The notes below the pieces were generated by a model. That model did no database searches. It was not told the origin of the DNA and saw only the letters and a program-made list of their open reading frames with translations. 64,000 nucleotides of DNA from Bartonella quintana. Its GTDB lineage: Bacteria > Pseudomonadota > Alphaproteobacteria > Rhizobiales > Rhizobiaceae. The translations under genes were made by a program, and so were the position numbers. The stretch lies in contig NZ_AP019773.1 of the NCBI RefSeq assembly GCF_009936175.1, forward strand, positions 496,001-560,000. The letters are read 5' to 3'. Of the stretch, positions 63,496-64,000 are shown in pieces; the first letter of the stretch is position 1, and the number at the start of each line of letters is the position of its first letter.

Positions 63496-64000
63496 CTACA
63501 AATTATTTTCTGTGTAGTTTTCGCGAGGTTTATCGTTTGGGTGCTCCCAAGCGTATTTTGTTGCTTCAGATAAAGGAAGATTAATAATAATATTAGCAGG
63601 CGGAGTTGGTTTCATAAACCACTTATCATGAAGCTTTTTAAGCGATTCATCTTTAATTTGACGTACTATACTATCGTTGATTGCTTGTTTGAGGTTTTTG
63701 TCATTTAATCTGAGCATGCAAGCGATGGGCTCGACTGAAAGCACAGTATCAAGAATGATATAATCAGATGGATTTTTTGATTTGGCAATATGCCCAGCAA
63801 GAATTGAAGCGTCCATAATAAATGCGTCTGCACGGCCAGATTCTAATAATAAGAAGCTATCTCCATGATCTTTTCCCTTCACAACATTAAAGTTAATGTT
63901 TTTTGAACGTTGATTTTTACGGATAATCTGAACAGATGTCGTACCGGTTGTGGTTGCGACTGTTTTTCCATTTAGATCGTCAAAGGATTTAATATTAGAA
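63496..64000 (-). CDS. gltI: Amino acid ABC transporter substrate-binding protein, C-terminal part (5' end outside window)
   Basis: Periplasmic binding protein of the SBP_bac_3 family that feeds the GltJKL-type importer downstream. The frame is open to the window edge. SFDDLNGKTVATTTGTTS is the conserved loop that binds the ligand carboxylate, followed by SGRADAFIMDASILAG and the second lobe (VEPIACMLRLNDKNLKQAI). The C-terminus (WFMKPTPP, then NLPLSEATKYAWEHPND) resembles GltI of the glutamate/aspartate system. The ligand is inferred from that. The GTG at 63882 is internal. Confidence 0.92.
   Translation of the reverse strand, partial: SNIKSFDDLNGKTVATTTGTTSVQIIRKNQRSKNINFNVVKGKDHGDSFLLLESGRADAFIMDASILAGHIAKSKNPSDYIILDTVLSVEPIACMLRLNDKNLKQAINDSIVRQIKDESLKKLHDKWFMKPTPPANIIINLPLSEATKYAWEHPNDKPRENYTENNL

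Overview
The window is a chromosomal segment of an alphaproteobacterium of the order Rhizobiales, and the genus Bartonella fits best. The reasons are the low GC content, the split (circularly permuted) tmRNA with proteolysis tag ANDNYAEARLAA, the gene order ftsZ-lpxC-bamD-recN-ligA and tolC-popZ-valS, an Omp25/31-type (hemin-binding-like) outer membrane protein, and long gene-poor AT-rich gaps full of decayed genes. No species is named because the sequence alone does not decide it.

Layout. 1-7220 is the end of the division/envelope cluster (ftsZ C-terminal part, lpxC, bamD, recN, ligA). 7765-15320 is a minus-strand block: pepP-like aminopeptidase, prmA, a SCO1/SenC copper chaperone, a decayed hexapeptide acyltransferase, a UvrD/PcrA helicase, a ribbon-helix-helix protein, a DUF4169 protein and the ClpXP adaptor SspB. 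The tmRNA gene follows, beside its functional partner sspB. 16.3-21.6 kb holds a tandem duplication of kgtP-thyA-folA in which the first copy is decayed and the second intact. hflK-hflC-degQ and miaA follow.

27.3-34.1 kb contains a wrecked acetolactate synthase gene (ilvI), a RecD-like helicase, pdxJ, an IS5-like transposase remnant and an intact ilvC, then a CycA-type amino acid permease. A phage tail-sheath remnant abuts tRNA-Lys at 37.5 kb. 38-49 kb encodes envelope functions: a TerC/CBS protein, a YbhN-like protein, a Kef/YbaL antiporter, a SecDF fusion and an MscS-family channel. 50-51 kb holds the outer membrane protein and tRNA-Leu. 51.4-52.1 kb is a decayed threonine dehydratase (ilvA). 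tRNA-Asn, tRNA-Cys, a Pcm-like methyltransferase, tolC, popZ-like and valS follow. A decayed exoR homologue lies at 60.2-60.9 kb, and the window ends in a glutamate/aspartate-type ABC importer whose binding-protein gene runs off the end.

Overall pattern. The core genes are intact and ordinary for the order. The interesting content is decay: branched-chain amino acid synthesis (ilvI and ilvA broken, ilvC kept), the ExoR periplasmic regulator, an acyltransferase, an insertion sequence, a prophage gene and a duplicated thyA-folA block. With amino acid importers retained (CycA-like and Glt-like), this fits a host-restricted organism that takes up amino acids. I looked for an undescribed multi-gene system and did not find one. 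The pseudogene calls come from reading the bases in several frames by eye, so their boundaries are approximate.
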